DNA from: DIGJ01 sp041821315
GTDB taxonomy: Bacteria > Bacillota > Clostridia > Lachnospirales > Lachnospiraceae
Direction of reading: 5' to 3'
Assembly (NCBI GenBank): GCA_041821315.1
Contig: JBGUEO010000002.1
Span: 164,892-228,891 of the forward strand
Length of the DNA: 64,000 bases
This document shows, one piece after another, positions 8,949 through 17,715 of the stretch. Both the position numbers and the translations under genes were made by a program. Position 1 is the first letter of the stretch; each line of letters begins with the position of its first letter. The notes beneath the pieces are model-generated. The model was not told the DNA's origin. It saw nothing but the letters and a program-made list of their open reading frames with translations, and did no database searches.

Positions 8949-8997
8949 TTGTGGAATTTCACTTTTTCGAGTAAAATAGTATATTATATACTATTTT
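8949..8997 (+). promoter_or_regulatory. possible promoter with overlapping palindrome before the PocR/MCP gene
   Basis: TTGTGG at 8949-8954 and TAAAAT at 8972-8977 have a 17-base spacer, though the -35 element is weak. A perfect inverted repeat with 11-base arms (AAAATAGTATA / TATACTATTTT, 3-base centre) covers 8973-8997. It overlaps the -10 and the expected start site, as an operator would. Confidence 0.4.
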
Positions 8998-9011
8998 AGG
9001 AGGAGCCTGTT

Positions 9012-10049
9012 ATGATTGTACAAAAGAATGGAACAATCGATCGAACGAGTTTGGAAGTGGAAGATATTATTGATATCAACACCTTACAGAAGTTTTTAGA
9101 TAATTTTGCGCTTGGAATGAATTGTGCGGCAGTGGCGGTGAATCGAAAGGGCGAGGAAATTACGAAGCCGAGTTATTATCGTCAATTTTGTAGTAATTAT
9201 ATTCATAAAACGGCGCTTGGCGATAAGCGTTGTGCGGAATGTCATAATCAGATGGGAGAAGAAGCGGTTCGGAATGGAAGCACATTTACTGGAACGTGTC
9301 ATGCTGGGCTTATTGATTTTAGTGCTCCAATTATAATTCAGGGAGAACATATAGGTACGGTTCTTGGAGGACAGATTTTAGATAAAGAACCAGTGGAGAA
9401 GCAAATTCGAACGGTAGCAAACGAACTTAATATTTCAGAAAATGAACTTTGGGAATCTGCAAAAAAAATAGACATTGTAGATCGAAAAAACATTGAAGCT
9501 TCGGCTGAAGTTTTAAGCATTGTAGTGAATACACTTGCACAAGATGGATATAAGAGATTGGAAACGCAGATGGTAACCAAAGAGTTAGTGGAAAACTTTA
9601 TTCAAATTTCGCAAACGGTAGAGATGCTTGCAGAGTCAGCGCAAAATATTACATATAACCAGCATACCTTATCTGATAAAATTACGAAAATAAATACGGT
9701 AACAAATGAAATTACGGAAGTACTTCGGTCGATAAGTAGAGTTGCAGATAAAACAAAGTTAATTGGATTAAATGCCTCGATTGAAGCTGCCAGATTAGGG
9801 AATGATGGAAGAGGATTTTCAGTAGTGGCGAAGGAAATACAAAATTTGTCGGAACATTCAAAAAAAACTGCAATGCAGGTGAATGAGTTAAATGCGCAGA
9901 TAAGTAGTAATATAACAGATACTATGGGAGATGCAAAACGTACTTTGGAAGTTACGGAAGATCAGTCAGCGGCTATGGAAGAGTTATCGGCTACCGTTCA
10001 AAATTCAGTTGAACTAGCTGAACAATTAAAAGAGTTATTTCAAATTTAA
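9012..10049 (+). CDS. PocR-domain soluble chemoreceptor-like signalling protein
   Basis: A 345-residue protein without any membrane segment. Residues about 18-185 match the PocR sensor domain: Cys60, Cys74, Cys77 and Cys96 occur in the family spacing, the last in CHAGLIDFSAPI. PocR domains bind small hydrocarbon derivatives in known cases. After a helical linker, residues about 200-345 form a shortened chemoreceptor signalling hairpin whose tip is IGLNASIEAARLGNDGRG with VVAKEIQNLS. A cytoplasmic sensor that talks to CheA/CheW is the simplest reading. No methylation helices of usual length and no che genes are nearby. Ribosome site AGGAGG. Confidence 0.8.
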   Translation: MIVQKNGTIDRTSLEVEDIIDINTLQKFLDNFALGMNCAAVAVNRKGEEITKPSYYRQFCSNYIHKTALGDKRCAECHNQMGEEAVRNGSTFTGTCHAGLIDFSAPIIIQGEHIGTVLGGQILDKEPVEKQIRTVANELNISENELWESAKKIDIVDRKNIEASAEVLSIVVNTLAQDGYKRLETQMVTKELVENFIQISQTVEMLAESAQNITYNQHTLSDKITKINTVTNEITEVLRSISRVADKTKLIGLNASIEAARLGNDGRGFSVVAKEIQNLSEHSKKTAMQVNELNAQISSNITDTMGDAKRTLEVTEDQSAAMEELSATVQNSVELAEQLKELFQI

Positions 10050-10064
10050 TATAATGTATAATTT

Positions 10065-10096
10065 AAGGGGATACTTGACAAAAGTATCCCCTTTGT
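10065..10096 (+). terminator. terminator after the PocR/MCP gene
   Basis: AAGGGGATAC and GTATCCCCTT pair around a 9-base loop, followed by a short T-containing tail. Confidence 0.65.
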
Positions 10097-10141
10097 ATGT
10101 AAAAAACAAAAGTATTCTATGAATAAAAATGCTTTGAAATA

Positions 10142-10170
10142 TAGACAAATATAGGGGAATGTTATATGAT
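10142..10170 (+). promoter_or_regulatory. sigma-A-type promoter for argS
   Basis: TAGACA at 10142-10147 and TATGAT at 10165-10170 have a 17-base spacer. The leader to the argS start is only about 45 bases and shows no T-box sequence. Confidence 0.5.
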
Positions 10171-10220
10171 AAAGAACATAATAGTCTGGAAGGATTAGAA
10201 GCAGAGAAAGGATATACAGA

Positions 10221-11990
10221 ATGAAAAAAATGATTGAATGCATAAAAGATGAGGTGACACAAGCGTTTATTCAGGCAGGGTATGATAAAAAATATGCTAT
10301 GGTAAAACGCTCGGATCGGCCGGATCTTTGTCAATATCAGTGCAACGGAGCTTTAGCGGCAGCGAAAGAATATAAATGTGCTCCAATCATGATTGCAAAT
10401 GGTGTAGTTGAGCAATTAAAAGAAAGTAAGAACTTTCGAGAAGTCGTAGCAATTGCACCTGGTTTTATAAATATTAGTTTGAGCGAACATTATATTGCAG
10501 ATTATGTCAATGAAATGAAAGCGGGTAACATGTTTGGTATGGATACACCAGAGACACCAATGACGATTATTGTTGATTATGGTGGCCCTAATATTGCTAA
10601 GCCACTTCATGTTGGGCATCTTCGTGCGGCTGTTATTGGTGAAAGTGTAAAGCGTATCGGAAAATTTATGGGGCATAAGATGGTGGGGGATGCACACCTT
10701 GGTGATTGGGGTCTTCAGATGGGACTTATCATTACGGAATTGAAGCACCGCAAACCAGAGCTTCCTTATTTTGATGAAAATTTCATGGGAGACTATCCGA
10801 TGGAAGCACCCTTTACGATGACAGAATTAGAGGAAATTTACCCATTTGCAAGCGGTTATTCAAAAGAGCATGAGGAGTATAAGGAAGAAGCAAGGAATAA
10901 TACATTCCGTCTTCAAAAAGGAGACAGAGGGTATACTGCACTTTGGAAGCATATTTGTAATGTTTCGATTCAAGATCTTAAGCGTAATTATAAGAAATTG
11001 AATGTATCATTTGAGCTTTGGAATGGAGAAAGCGATGTAGAAACACTTATTCCAGAATTAGTACAGTATATGAAGGAACATAAGTATGCATATATAAGCG
11101 AAGGAGCTTTGGTTGTTGACGTAAAGGAAGAGACCGATACAAAAGAAGTGCCACCTTGTATGATTTTAAAATCCGATGGTTCTGCATTGTATAATACAAC
11201 AGATTTGGCAACAATTGTTGATCGTGTGAAAAAGTACAATCCAGGAGCAATTAAATATGTGGTTGATAAGCGTCAAGGGCTTTATTTTGAACAAGTTTTT
11301 CGTTGTGCAAGAAAAACAAAATTGGTAAAAGATGAAATGGAACTTACTTTCTTGGGATTTGGCACGATGAATGGAAAAGATGGAAAACCATTTAAAACAA
11401 GAGAAGGCGGAGTTCTTCGTCTGGAATATCTTATTCAGGATGTCACAGAAGCAGTTTATCAAAAAATATGTGAAAATAGAGATATACAAGAAGAGGAAGC
11501 ACGAGAAATTGCAAAAAAGGTTGCAGTTGCAGCAATTAAATATGGAGATCTTTCGAATCAGGCAGCAAAGGACTATATTTTTGATATGGAACGATTTACT
11601 TCCTTTGAAGGAAATACAGGACCATATATTTTATATACAATTGTTCGAATTAAATCCATTTTAAATAAATATAAGGAATTAAAGGGAAGCATCCAATCGG
11701 ATGTTGTCATTGCCCCGGCAAAAACAAATAGTGAGAATGAATTAATGCTAGAACTTGCTAAGTTGAATGAAACGGTTGAAGTTGCATTTTTGGAAAATGC
11801 ACCACATAGAGTCTGCCAGTATGTCTATGATTTGGCAAATGCATTGAATCGTTTTTATCATGAAAATAAAATTATTGCAGAAAAAGATGAAAAACAGCAG
11901 AGGTCATGGATTGCATTAATTGAATATACATTAGCGGTTTTGAACCAATGCATTGATTTGCTTGCGATTGAAGCACCAGATCGCATGTAA
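10221..11990 (+). CDS. argS: arginyl-tRNA synthetase
   Basis: A class I synthetase of 589 residues that charges tRNA-Arg. The N-terminal add-1 domain covers roughly residues 1-110. PNIAKPLHVGHLRAAVIGES follows, with the HIGH signature as HVGH at 130-133. The usual KMSKS loop is replaced by a FKTREGG region near 391-397, as is common in ArgRS. The C-terminal DALR anticodon domain ends with FYHENKI near residue 548. The ATG follows AGAAAGGA. It is probably cotranscribed with the ATPase gene, whose ribosome site begins at the argS stop. Confidence 0.96.
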   Translation: MKKMIECIKDEVTQAFIQAGYDKKYAMVKRSDRPDLCQYQCNGALAAAKEYKCAPIMIANGVVEQLKESKNFREVVAIAPGFINISLSEHYIADYVNEMKAGNMFGMDTPETPMTIIVDYGGPNIAKPLHVGHLRAAVIGESVKRIGKFMGHKMVGDAHLGDWGLQMGLIITELKHRKPELPYFDENFMGDYPMEAPFTMTELEEIYPFASGYSKEHEEYKEEARNNTFRLQKGDRGYTALWKHICNVSIQDLKRNYKKLNVSFELWNGESDVETLIPELVQYMKEHKYAYISEGALVVDVKEETDTKEVPPCMILKSDGSALYNTTDLATIVDRVKKYNPGAIKYVVDKRQGLYFEQVFRCARKTKLVKDEMELTFLGFGTMNGKDGKPFKTREGGVLRLEYLIQDVTEAVYQKICENRDIQEEEAREIAKKVAVAAIKYGDLSNQAAKDYIFDMERFTSFEGNTGPYILYTIVRIKSILNKYKELKGSIQSDVVIAPAKTNSENELMLELAKLNETVEVAFLENAPHRVCQYVYDLANALNRFYHENKIIAEKDEKQQRSWIALIEYTLAVLNQCIDLLAIEAPDRM

Positions 11991-12006
11991 GGAGAGGAAG
12001 ACAATC

Positions 12007-13362
12007 TTGTTTATTGGAAGAACACAGGAAATTAACTTCTTAGAGGATTATTATAATCGTGAAAAAAATGATATGATGGTTGTGTATGGAAGACGAGGGA
12101 TTGGAAAGACAGAATTACTTCGTAATTTTTCAAAACATAAATCATGTCTGTATTATACGGCAAGGGAATGTTCCGAGAAGGAGCAGCTCCTTTTGATGCA
12201 ACGAGAATGGATGGAAGACTATGAGTTAGCAAGCGATGAATTGTCATACGAGTGCTTAATAAAAGAAGCAACGAATCGATATTCGTTACTCATTTTTGAT
12301 GAATTTCATTTGATTTTAAAAAATTCAAGTGATTTTTTAATGGCTTTATTAGAAGCATTGAATGGCATAAGTGAAACGAAAAAATTGATGATTATTCTTT
12401 GTAGTTCTTCTGTAAATTGGGTGGAGAATGATATGGTAAGCTCTATGGGAAAGGGAGCTCTATGTATTTCTGCCTTTCAAAAAATAAAAGAGTTGACGTT
12501 TCCAGATATTGTTACCCGATTCTCAAATTATTCGGTGGAAGAGTGTATAAAAGTATATGGGATTCTTGGAGGAATGCCAGGATACCTGAATGTTTGGAAT
12601 GATAAGCGGAGTGTGAAAGATAATATTTTAGCATTGTTTTTGTATAAAGATGGGCGATTTTATCATGAAGCAGAGAATTTTTTAAAAACAGAACTTCGTG
12701 AGCTAGCTTTATACAATGCGATTCTATCTTGTTTAGCACAAGATAAATTAAAACTAAACGAAATCTATGAGCACACCGGATTTAGTCGAGCAAAAATCAG
12801 TGTATATATAAAAAATTTGATTGAATTGGATGTTGTTGAAAAAGTCTTTTCCTATGATACGAAAGGAAGAGAAAATACAAAAAAAGGGCTATATCGGATC
12901 AAAGACCGATTTATTCATTTTTGGTATCGTTTTGTATTTCCTAATTTGTCCAGACTTGAGAGCCGTAAGATCGAAGAAGTGTATCAGGAAAAAATAGAGC
13001 CAGTACTCGATGAATATTTTAGTCAGTATTTTATAAATGTTTGTCAGGAATATCTGATACTAGTGAGTGATTACAATAAGCTTGATTTTAAAATAAAGAG
13101 GATGGGGCAGTGGTTTGGAAAAGAGGGAAATATAGACTTTATTGGTACTACTTCAAAGGGAACCTATTTTATTGGAATGTGTAAATGGAATCAACTACCG
13201 TTTGATGAAGAGGATTTTGAAGGATTACTTAATCTTGTAAAACAAGCACAAATTGAACCTGATTATTATTATTTGTTTTCTAAAAATGGATTTACTAGCA
13301 ATTTAGAAGTTATAGCAAGAGGGATGGAAAATCTTGTTTTGACTGATTTAGAGGATTTGTAA
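12007..13362 (+). CDS. DUF234-type P-loop ATPase (archaeal-ATPase-like)
   Basis: A 451-residue protein of unknown role. It has Walker A GRRGIGKT at 28-35 and Walker B LLIFDEFH near 93-100, then a winged-helix region (about 240-300: LNEIYEHTGFSRAKISVYIK). The C-terminal DUF234 part resembles a restriction-endonuclease fold, with NIDFIG and MCKW. In relatives the latter is usually ECKW, so the catalytic Glu seems lost. These proteins are often stand-alone and have been linked to mobile elements or toxin-antitoxin-like units. The start is a TTG at 12007, chosen for the GGAGAGG before it; an upstream ATG inside argS has no such site. Confidence 0.8.
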   Translation: MFIGRTQEINFLEDYYNREKNDMMVVYGRRGIGKTELLRNFSKHKSCLYYTARECSEKEQLLLMQREWMEDYELASDELSYECLIKEATNRYSLLIFDEFHLILKNSSDFLMALLEALNGISETKKLMIILCSSSVNWVENDMVSSMGKGALCISAFQKIKELTFPDIVTRFSNYSVEECIKVYGILGGMPGYLNVWNDKRSVKDNILALFLYKDGRFYHEAENFLKTELRELALYNAILSCLAQDKLKLNEIYEHTGFSRAKISVYIKNLIELDVVEKVFSYDTKGRENTKKGLYRIKDRFIHFWYRFVFPNLSRLESRKIEEVYQEKIEPVLDEYFSQYFINVCQEYLILVSDYNKLDFKIKRMGQWFGKEGNIDFIGTTSKGTYFIGMCKWNQLPFDEEDFEGLLNLVKQAQIEPDYYYLFSKNGFTSNLEVIARGMENLVLTDLEDL

Positions 13363-13406
13363 TAAAATTATTTTATATAGTTAAAGAAGAAAAGAAGGTA
13401 TGAGAC

Positions 13407-14714
13407 ATGTTTCGTGAGACATCGAAATTAGTAATTTATCGAGGACTTTTAGAAGATAGTATTTTATTTCAAATGGCAAGCATTTGTGAAGCATTTTATA
13501 ATGGGAATTTTGAAAAAGAAAATTTGATTACGAAAATATATGTACAGATTAATCGGTTACTTGATGTTGCAACACAGTATGGATTTGACAAAAATTTGTG
13601 GCATAATTATCTTTCATACATTTTAGCTACAAACGAGAATCCGTTTAGTATTACTTGTGAAAAGGTAGGCGCAAATGAGGGTACCGTAAATCAGTTTGCT
13701 AAAAATGATTATCGCATTTTTAAGGCATTATTTGATTATGATTTTAAACCGATGGAACAAACACTTGGAATTAATTGCTTTGATGTAATTACAAACTATA
13801 CTTCCATTGTAAAGCCAGAGAGACGCTATAATAAAAGTGTAAGCGATAAGGTTAAATTATTGAGTGAACAGATAGAAGTAGCAAAGGGTGAGGATGAGAT
13901 TTTCGAGACGGTAACGAATTTCTATCAGGCATATGGTGTTGGAAAATTTGGACTTAATAAAGCATTTCGCATTTATCGCGATGAGGAAGGCGAATTGATT
14001 CGACCAATTACAAATACAGAAGAAATTTATCTGTCCGATTTGGTTGGTTATGAAATTCAAAAGCAAAAACTTATTGACAATACGGAAGCCTTTGTAGATG
14101 GAAGAAAAGCAAATAATGCATTATTATTTGGTGATAGTGGTACCGGAAAGTCTACAAGCATTAAAGCTATTTTAAATGAATATTATGACAGAGGACTTCG
14201 CATTATTGAGATTTATAAGCATCAGTTTCAAGATTTGTCGACGGTTATTTCTCAAGTAAAAAATCGTAATTATCGTTTTATTATTTATATGGACGACTTG
14301 TCCTTTGAAGAATTTGAAATTGAATATAAATATCTAAAAGCGGTTATTGAAGGCGGGCTTGAAACGAAGCCTGATAATGTTTTAATTTATGCGACATCCA
14401 ATCGGAGACATTTAATTCGAGAGACCTGGAACGATCGTGAAGATGTTAGTCATGACAATGGAATGCATAAGTCAGATACCATGCAGGAAAAATTGTCACT
14501 TGTAAATCGTTTTGGAATTACGATTAATTATTCAAAACCTTCACAAAACGAATATTTTGAAATTGTAAAAGTGCTTGCGAAAAAACAGGGGAATATTTTG
14601 CTTTCAGAAGAAGAGCTTTGTGCGCAGGCAAATATGTGGGAGCTAAGTCATGGAGGTATTTCTGGGCGTACAGCACAGCAATTTGTAAATTACCTTGCAG
14701 GTAAAACAATATAG
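13407..14714 (+). CDS. DUF815-family AAA+ ATPase
   Basis: A 435-residue protein. The N-terminal half is helical and unrecognised. The C-terminal half is an AAA+ core with Walker A GDSGTGKST at 242-250, Walker B FIIYMDDLSFE near 291-301, and a sensor-1 stretch YATSNRRHLI. This matches the DUF815 (PF05673) family, found in many Clostridia, whose function is not established. It lies 44 bases after another P-loop ATPase of a different family. The start follows GAAGAAAAGAAGG. An MoxR-like or clamp-loader-like chaperone role would be speculative. Confidence 0.85.
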   Translation: MFRETSKLVIYRGLLEDSILFQMASICEAFYNGNFEKENLITKIYVQINRLLDVATQYGFDKNLWHNYLSYILATNENPFSITCEKVGANEGTVNQFAKNDYRIFKALFDYDFKPMEQTLGINCFDVITNYTSIVKPERRYNKSVSDKVKLLSEQIEVAKGEDEIFETVTNFYQAYGVGKFGLNKAFRIYRDEEGELIRPITNTEEIYLSDLVGYEIQKQKLIDNTEAFVDGRKANNALLFGDSGTGKSTSIKAILNEYYDRGLRIIEIYKHQFQDLSTVISQVKNRNYRFIIYMDDLSFEEFEIEYKYLKAVIEGGLETKPDNVLIYATSNRRHLIRETWNDREDVSHDNGMHKSDTMQEKLSLVNRFGITINYSKPSQNEYFEIVKVLAKKQGNILLSEEELCAQANMWELSHGGISGRTAQQFVNYLAGKTI

Positions 14715-14771
14715 AGGAAGAGAAGCAGAGTAAATGATTCTAAAGTGAATGCTACAAAGAAAGGATTATTT

Positions 14772-15641
14772 GTGAATCAAAGAAGAGAGATACAGATGAT
14801 AGGGCTGGATTTGGATGGAACCGTTCTTAATGATAAAAAAGAAATTTCAGAACGAAGCAAACGAGTAATTCGTGCAGCAATAAAAAGGGGAGTTGTGGTA
14901 CTTCCAGCAACGGGAAGACCACTTGAGGGAATTCCTAGTGAATTTTTAGAGATAGAGGGAATACGCTATGTATTAAGCGCAAATGGTGCAGTCATCTATG
15001 ACTTAGTGGAAGAAAAAAAGCTATACGAAGACTGTATGGATTATGAATTAGTGTTACCAATTTTGCATCAACTAAAAAAAACGGAAAGCATGGTAGATGT
15101 ATTTATTGATGGTGTTGGTTATGTGGAGCGTGAGAATTTCTTACATAATATTAAATACACAACAAATGATGCAGCACGTGAGTATTTGATAAAAACAAGA
15201 AATCCAGTGGATAATTTGATTGAATTTGTCACTTACAAAAAGAAAAATATAGAAAAAATAACCATTAATTTCCGTGTGCTAAAAGATGGAACACTACATG
15301 GAAAAGAAGAGGTATTACACATATTAGAGGCATATCATAACTTTGCAATAGTTTCTGGTGTACCTACGAACTTAGAAATAACAAAGAAGACGGCGACAAA
15401 GGGCAATGGGCTTTTAGTTCTAGGGCAACTATTAGGTATCGAGAAAAATTCTATTATGGCTGTTGGCGATAGTGGAAACGATATTGAAATGCTACAAGTA
15501 GTTGGACTGGGAGTTGCAATGGAAAATTCAACTCAAGATGTAATAGAAGTGGCGGATTTTGTAACAAAATCAAATGAAGAAGACGGAGTCGCTTGTGCGA
15601 TTGAACACTTTGTGTTAAACTCTTTTGAGATATGTGAATAA
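14772..15641 (+). CDS. Cof-type HAD-IIB phosphatase
   Basis: A 289-residue member of the Cof/YidA branch of haloacid dehalogenases, which remove phosphate from sugar phosphates or flavin precursors. Motif I DLDGT gives Asp13 and Asp15, ATGRP is motif II, and GDSGNDIEML near 232-241 carries the motif IV Asp pair. The C2B cap lies between them. The substrate cannot be read from sequence. The start is uncertain: GTG at 14772 has AAAGAAAGG at the right distance; ATG at 14796 and GTG at 14745 are alternatives. Confidence 0.85.
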   Translation: MNQRREIQMIGLDLDGTVLNDKKEISERSKRVIRAAIKRGVVVLPATGRPLEGIPSEFLEIEGIRYVLSANGAVIYDLVEEKKLYEDCMDYELVLPILHQLKKTESMVDVFIDGVGYVERENFLHNIKYTTNDAAREYLIKTRNPVDNLIEFVTYKKKNIEKITINFRVLKDGTLHGKEEVLHILEAYHNFAIVSGVPTNLEITKKTATKGNGLLVLGQLLGIEKNSIMAVGDSGNDIEMLQVVGLGVAMENSTQDVIEVADFVTKSNEEDGVACAIEHFVLNSFEICE

Positions 15642-15677
15642 AGGAAATAAATGGTTTATTAAGAAAAGGATTGTACG

Positions 15678-16721
15678 ATGAAAACGAGTGATTTTAAATT
15701 TAATTTACCAGCAGAGCTTATTGCGCAAGATCCGTTAGAAGACAGATCGAGTTCAAGACTTTTGGTATTGGATAAACAAACAGGTAGATATAAACACGAT
15801 AGTTTTAAACAGATTACAAATTATTTAAGACCAGGGGATTGTCTGGTTCGAAATAATACAAAGGTTATTCCAGCACGATTAATCGGCGAAAAAGAAGGAA
15901 CAGGAGCACATATTGAAGTGCTCTTATTAAAACGAAAAGAAAATGATATATGGGAAACCTTAGTAAAGCCGGGAAAGAAGGCTAAAATTGGGACAAGAAT
16001 TTCATTTGGAAATGGAATTTTAATAGGAGAAGTAATCGAGATTGTGGAAGAGGGAAATCGTCATATTCAATTTCAATATGAGGGTATTTTTGAGGAAATT
16101 TTAGATGAACTTGGTCAAATGCCTCTACCTCCTTATATTACGCATGAATTAAAGGATAAAAATCGTTATCAGACCGTCTATGCAAAATATGAAGGTTCTG
16201 CGGCTGCACCGACGGCAGGGCTTCATTTTACAGAAGAATTGTTTAGAGAAATAGAACAGATGGGTGTAATTGTTGCAAATGTTACATTACATGTGGGACT
16301 TGGAACGTTTCGTCCAGTTAAGGTAGATGATGTAACGAAACATCACATGCATTCAGAATTTTATCAGGTGGAAGTTGCAGAAGCAAAGAAAATGAATGAT
16401 GCAAAGGCGAAGGGTAATCGCATAATTTGTGTTGGAACTACGAGTTGCCGGACCATTGAATCAGCAGCCGATAAAAATGGAATTATTATTCCAGGGAGTG
16501 GGGATACACAGATTTTTATTTATCCAGGATATCAGTTTAAAGTGATGGATGGACTGATTACTAATTTTCATTTGCCAGAATCTACATTATTAATGCTTGT
16601 TTCTGCATTGGCGGGTAAAGAATCAATTATGGCAGCATATGAAGAGGCTGTTCGTGAACGGTATCGCTTCTTTAGTTTTGGAGATGCTATGTTTATCGCA
16701 GAACATGATAGGTACAAATAA
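15678..16721 (+). CDS. queA: S-adenosylmethionine:tRNA ribosyltransferase-isomerase
   Basis: QueA builds epoxyqueuosine at the wobble base of certain tRNAs by transferring the ribosyl part of S-adenosylmethionine to preQ1-modified tRNA. The 347-residue length is typical. Conserved blocks are LIAQDPLEDRSSSRLLV near the N terminus, PTAGLHFTEELF, HVGLGTFRPV, TTSCRTIES and TNFHLPESTLLMLVSA near the C terminus. A ribosome site (AAAGGA) precedes the ATG. No tgt or ruvB is adjacent, unlike in many bacteria; the neighbours are a HAD phosphatase and a lipid kinase. Confidence 0.96.
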   Translation: MKTSDFKFNLPAELIAQDPLEDRSSSRLLVLDKQTGRYKHDSFKQITNYLRPGDCLVRNNTKVIPARLIGEKEGTGAHIEVLLLKRKENDIWETLVKPGKKAKIGTRISFGNGILIGEVIEIVEEGNRHIQFQYEGIFEEILDELGQMPLPPYITHELKDKNRYQTVYAKYEGSAAAPTAGLHFTEELFREIEQMGVIVANVTLHVGLGTFRPVKVDDVTKHHMHSEFYQVEVAEAKKMNDAKAKGNRIICVGTTSCRTIESAADKNGIIIPGSGDTQIFIYPGYQFKVMDGLITNFHLPESTLLMLVSALAGKESIMAAYEEAVRERYRFFSFGDAMFIAEHDRYK

Positions 16722-16767
16722 GAATAAAAATGATGAGAGATTGTTAAATTGGAGCAAGGAGCTACGT

Positions 16768-17667
16768 ATGAGAAAAAAAATGTTGTTCATTTATAATCCG
16801 CATGCAGGAAAGGAAGCATTAAAAAATAAACTTTCCGACGTATTAGAAATATTTATGGATGCAGATTATGAGGTTACAATTTATGCAACAAAACAGTCGA
16901 AAGAAGCCACCGATATTGTAAAATTGCGAGGAGATAAATTTGATCTTATTGTTTGTTCTGGTGGAGATGGAACGTTAAATGAGGTGACAGATGGTCTAAT
17001 GACATTAGAAAACAGACCTCCTTGTGGATACATTCCAACTGGAACGGTAAATGATTTTGCAACGACCCTTCATATACCAAAAAATATTATTATGGCTGCA
17101 AACAATGTAATTGAGGGCGAATTATTCCCTTGTGATATTGGCTCTCTAAACGGAGATTTTTATAATTATATAGCTGCATTTGGTGCGTTCACAGAAGTTG
17201 CCTATGAAACGTCACAGGAAATAAAAAATATTTTTGGGCGAATGGCATATTTCTTGGATGGTGTTAAACGATTGCCAAATTTAAAGTCATACCATATCAA
17301 AGTTGAATTGGAAACGGAGTCTTTTGAAGATGAAATTATTTTTGGAATGATTACAAATTCAAAATCAGTGGGTGGATTTAAAGGAATTACTGGGCGAAAT
17401 GTGAAACTTGATGATGGGTTATTTGAAGTAGCACTTATAAAAAATCCACAAAATGCAGGGGAGTTGCAAGCAATTGTAAACTCTTTGTTAACGAGAGAAG
17501 CAAATTCAAAGTATATTTATGCCTTTGCTACTAGTCATATTATTTTAAGTTGTGAGGATGAAATTTCTTGGACACTCGATGGGGAATATGGAGGAAGCTT
17601 TAAACAGGCGGAAATCGTTAATTATAAGCAGGCAATTCGTTATATAAAAGGTAAGAAAAGTAAGTAA
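16768..17667 (+). CDS. diacylglycerol-kinase-family lipid kinase
   Basis: A 299-residue member of the YegS/DgkB/BmrU family, which phosphorylate diacylglycerol or related lipids at the membrane. FIYNPHAGK near the N terminus and CSGGDGTLNEV near 63-73 form the nucleotide-binding catalytic core, and LDDGLFEVALI is a C-terminal family block. The start at 16768 is preferred because AAGGAG precedes it; a longer frame opening inside queA lacks a site. It is transcribed with queA and ends at a hairpin that also serves the converging aroA. Confidence 0.88.
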   Translation: MRKKMLFIYNPHAGKEALKNKLSDVLEIFMDADYEVTIYATKQSKEATDIVKLRGDKFDLIVCSGGDGTLNEVTDGLMTLENRPPCGYIPTGTVNDFATTLHIPKNIIMAANNVIEGELFPCDIGSLNGDFYNYIAAFGAFTEVAYETSQEIKNIFGRMAYFLDGVKRLPNLKSYHIKVELETESFEDEIIFGMITNSKSVGGFKGITGRNVKLDDGLFEVALIKNPQNAGELQAIVNSLLTREANSKYIYAFATSHIILSCEDEISWTLDGEYGGSFKQAEIVNYKQAIRYIKGKKSK

Positions 17668-17678
17668 AGTGGAAGCTA

Positions 17679-17715
17679 AAAAATAAGGGGTGCAAATTTT
17701 GCACCCCTTATTTTT
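17679..17715. terminator. bidirectional terminator between the lipid kinase and aroA
   Basis: AAAAATAAGGGGTGCAAA pairs with TTTGCACCCCTTATTTTT. It has A and T runs on both sides, so it can stop transcription from either direction. It reaches the aroA stop codon. Confidence 0.9.

Noticed and set aside
10050..10220. T-box leader before argS
   Set aside because: No specifier stem or T-box consensus word; the leader from the predicted promoter is too short.
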